Positions 63,154 to 64,000 of a stretch of 64,000 nucleotides of DNA are shown here, one piece after another. The notes beneath the pieces are model-generated. The model was not told where the DNA came from and did not search any database. It was given only the letters and a program-made list of their open reading frames with translations. Every line of letters begins with the position of its first letter. The first letter of the stretch is position 1. A program made the position numbers and the translations under genes. Location of the stretch: assembly GCA_021776785.1 (NCBI GenBank), contig JAJFFF010000049.1, positions 62,001 through 126,000 on the forward strand, given 5' to 3'. Source of the DNA: Planctomycetota bacterium. Its GTDB lineage: Bacteria; Planctomycetota; PLA2.

Positions 63154-63202
63154 GCCCGCAGTATAGAGCGGCGGCGGGCGGCCCGTGTGCAACGTTCTCG
63201 TG

Positions 63203-63823
63203 CTACGGAACCTTGCGCCATCCGCCGGTTTTCGGAATCGGCGCGGCGTCCTGAGCCTGCTTTACGTCCTTGACCGAGGCGGTGTAAAGGGTGCCGCGTT
63301 CATCCACGGCGAACGCGTGGTCGCCGGTTTTTCCCGGTTCGATCGGCCAAGCGTACGCCACCCAGGCGCGTTCGGCGCGCGCCGCATCCACAACGCCCGC
63401 CCGAAAGCCGCCGTCGTCGTGTTCCCAGGCCCAGCCGTCGCGTGTCGGCAGGGCCATCTTGAATTCGTAGCCGGCCCGCCGCACGGCGCCGCGCTTGACA
63501 AGTTCGAACGCCGGCGGCAATACCGCGGGCAAAAATGTCCTCGCGCCGCGCACGCCTACCTTGCCGGCCAACTCGGCAAAGCCGCCATACTCTCCGGTGC
63601 CGTTGTTGTTTTCATCGGCGGGCGCCGCCTGTTGGAACTGCGCCTGCGCCGCGACGAGGTGGCGCAGCATCGCTTGCACGGCGATTTCGGCGGCGGCGGC
63701 CGGAAACGACTCGTCGCGAAACGTCTCCACGGAGTCGTCGTCGCGTGACTCCTCGTCCGCGTTTCCACAAGCCGTGCACAGGAGTGCAACGACCCACATG
63801 GACGCAATCAGTCCCAATCGCAT
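63203..63823 (-). CDS. Small lipoprotein, pseudopilin-associated type
   Basis: 206 residues. Lipobox LLCTAC (lipid Cys 19) after MRLGLIASMWVVALLCTAC. The body resembles an exported planctomycete family: MLRHLVAAQAQFQQAAPADE, NNNGTGEYGGFAELAGKVGV, RAGYEFKMALPTRDGWAWEH, RAWVAYAWPIEPGKTGDHAF, VDERGTLYTASVKDV. That layout is close to the globular half of T2SS-type pseudopilins. Function unknown. Start ATG 63823, 11 nt behind the gene at 63835. Confidence 0.8.
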   Translation of the reverse strand: MRLGLIASMWVVALLCTACGNADEESRDDDSVETFRDESFPAAAAEIAVQAMLRHLVAAQAQFQQAAPADENNNGTGEYGGFAELAGKVGVRGARTFLPAVLPPAFELVKRGAVRRAGYEFKMALPTRDGWAWEHDDGGFRAGVVDAARAERAWVAYAWPIEPGKTGDHAFAVDERGTLYTASVKDVKQAQDAAPIPKTGGWRKVP

Positions 63824-63834
63824 GTGCTTAGACG

Positions 63835-64000
63835 TTAGTCCTCGTTCGTTTCATGCAGCCACGGGTACCGGCTCTTGCTCTTGGTGAACGCGCGTTCCGC
63901 CTCCATCTCTTCTTCCGCGTTGACGAACGCGATCCAGCGCGCGTCCTCGTGTTCGGGGTCGATGCGAACCGAAATCACACGCGACCATACGCGGTCGCCC
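63835..64000 (-). CDS. C-terminal fragment of a protein cut by the window edge
   Basis: The last 54 residues of a minus-strand gene whose start lies beyond 64000: RVWSRVISVRIDPEHEDARW, IAFVNAEEEMEAERAFTKS, SRYPWLHETNED, stop TAA at 63835-63837. Its sequence is soluble and charged; too little is present to name a family. It lies 11 nt upstream of the lipoprotein gene at 63823, probably in one operon. Confidence 0.65.
   Translation of the reverse strand, partial: GDRVWSRVISVRIDPEHEDARWIAFVNAEEEMEAERAFTKSKSRYPWLHETNED

Overview
The window looks like chromosomal DNA of a GC-rich Gram-negative bacterium, most probably a planctomycete (inference). The signs are three Hanks-type Ser/Thr kinases, two of them overlapping a downstream ECF sigma factor; two PEP-CTERM proteins; many lipoproteins and exported HEAT, FG-GAP, PKD and TolB-like repeat proteins; and an FGE-sulfatase domain fused to a kinase. 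Nothing indicates a phage, plasmid, insertion sequence or CRISPR array.

Layout. 1-10.2 kb: a kinase (cut by the window edge) behind a TolB-like lipoprotein on the minus strand; divergent from them a large lipoprotein with the core of anthrax protective antigen; then a kinase-WD40 protein overlapping an ECF sigma factor. 10.2-30.4 kb: a loose accessory stretch of small and hypothetical genes (SUFU-like, SMI1/KNR4-like, double-CXXCG, orphan Clp-N, DinB, GNAT), HEAT proteins, a frameshifted partial gene copy, an FG-GAP lipoprotein and dispersed repeats. 30.4-31.9 kb: a 160-bp tandem repeat ending in palindromes, a tRNA-Val with an unusual base 33, and a PEP-CTERM gene. 32.4-39.3 kb: HEAT and HEAT-VWA proteins, a methyltransferase next to an orphan GyrB-like ATPase domain, and a protein with ExbD-like domains. 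39.4-43.9 kb: an epimerase convergent with a tight six-gene minus-strand run (TauE/SafE permease, cupin thiol dioxygenase, DUF2007, GNAT, cupin, esterase). 43.9-55 kb: PEP-CTERM, SIMPL, M60 metallopeptidase, a gene broken by an in-frame TGA, GT2 glycosyltransferase, YpfJ-like protease, S9 peptidase with a VHL-like domain, and a lipoprotein. 54.9-58.4 kb: a second kinase plus ECF sigma pair, this kinase carrying an FGE-sulfatase domain. 58.5-61.4 kb: phosphate genes (PhoU, Na/Pi symporter, PPK2). 61.5-64 kb: exported proteins, including a DUF3179 gene read as a selenoprotein.

The two observations most worth following up are: (1) the DUF3179 gene at 62215-63153, where an in-frame TGA sits exactly at the first Cys of the family CxxC motif, the frame continues with the second Cys, and a perfect 7-bp hairpin follows at bacterial-SECIS distance; (2) the lipoprotein at 3260-6538, which keeps the calcium-binding, pore-forming and third domains of protective antigen, lacks PA14 and the receptor-binding domain, and ends in PKD domains.

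How genes may work together (inference): the kinase/sigma pairs look like signalling modules that control nearby envelope lipoproteins; PhoU, NptA and PPK2 link phosphate uptake to polyphosphate; the dioxygenase and TauE/SafE permease suggest oxidised organosulfur handling.
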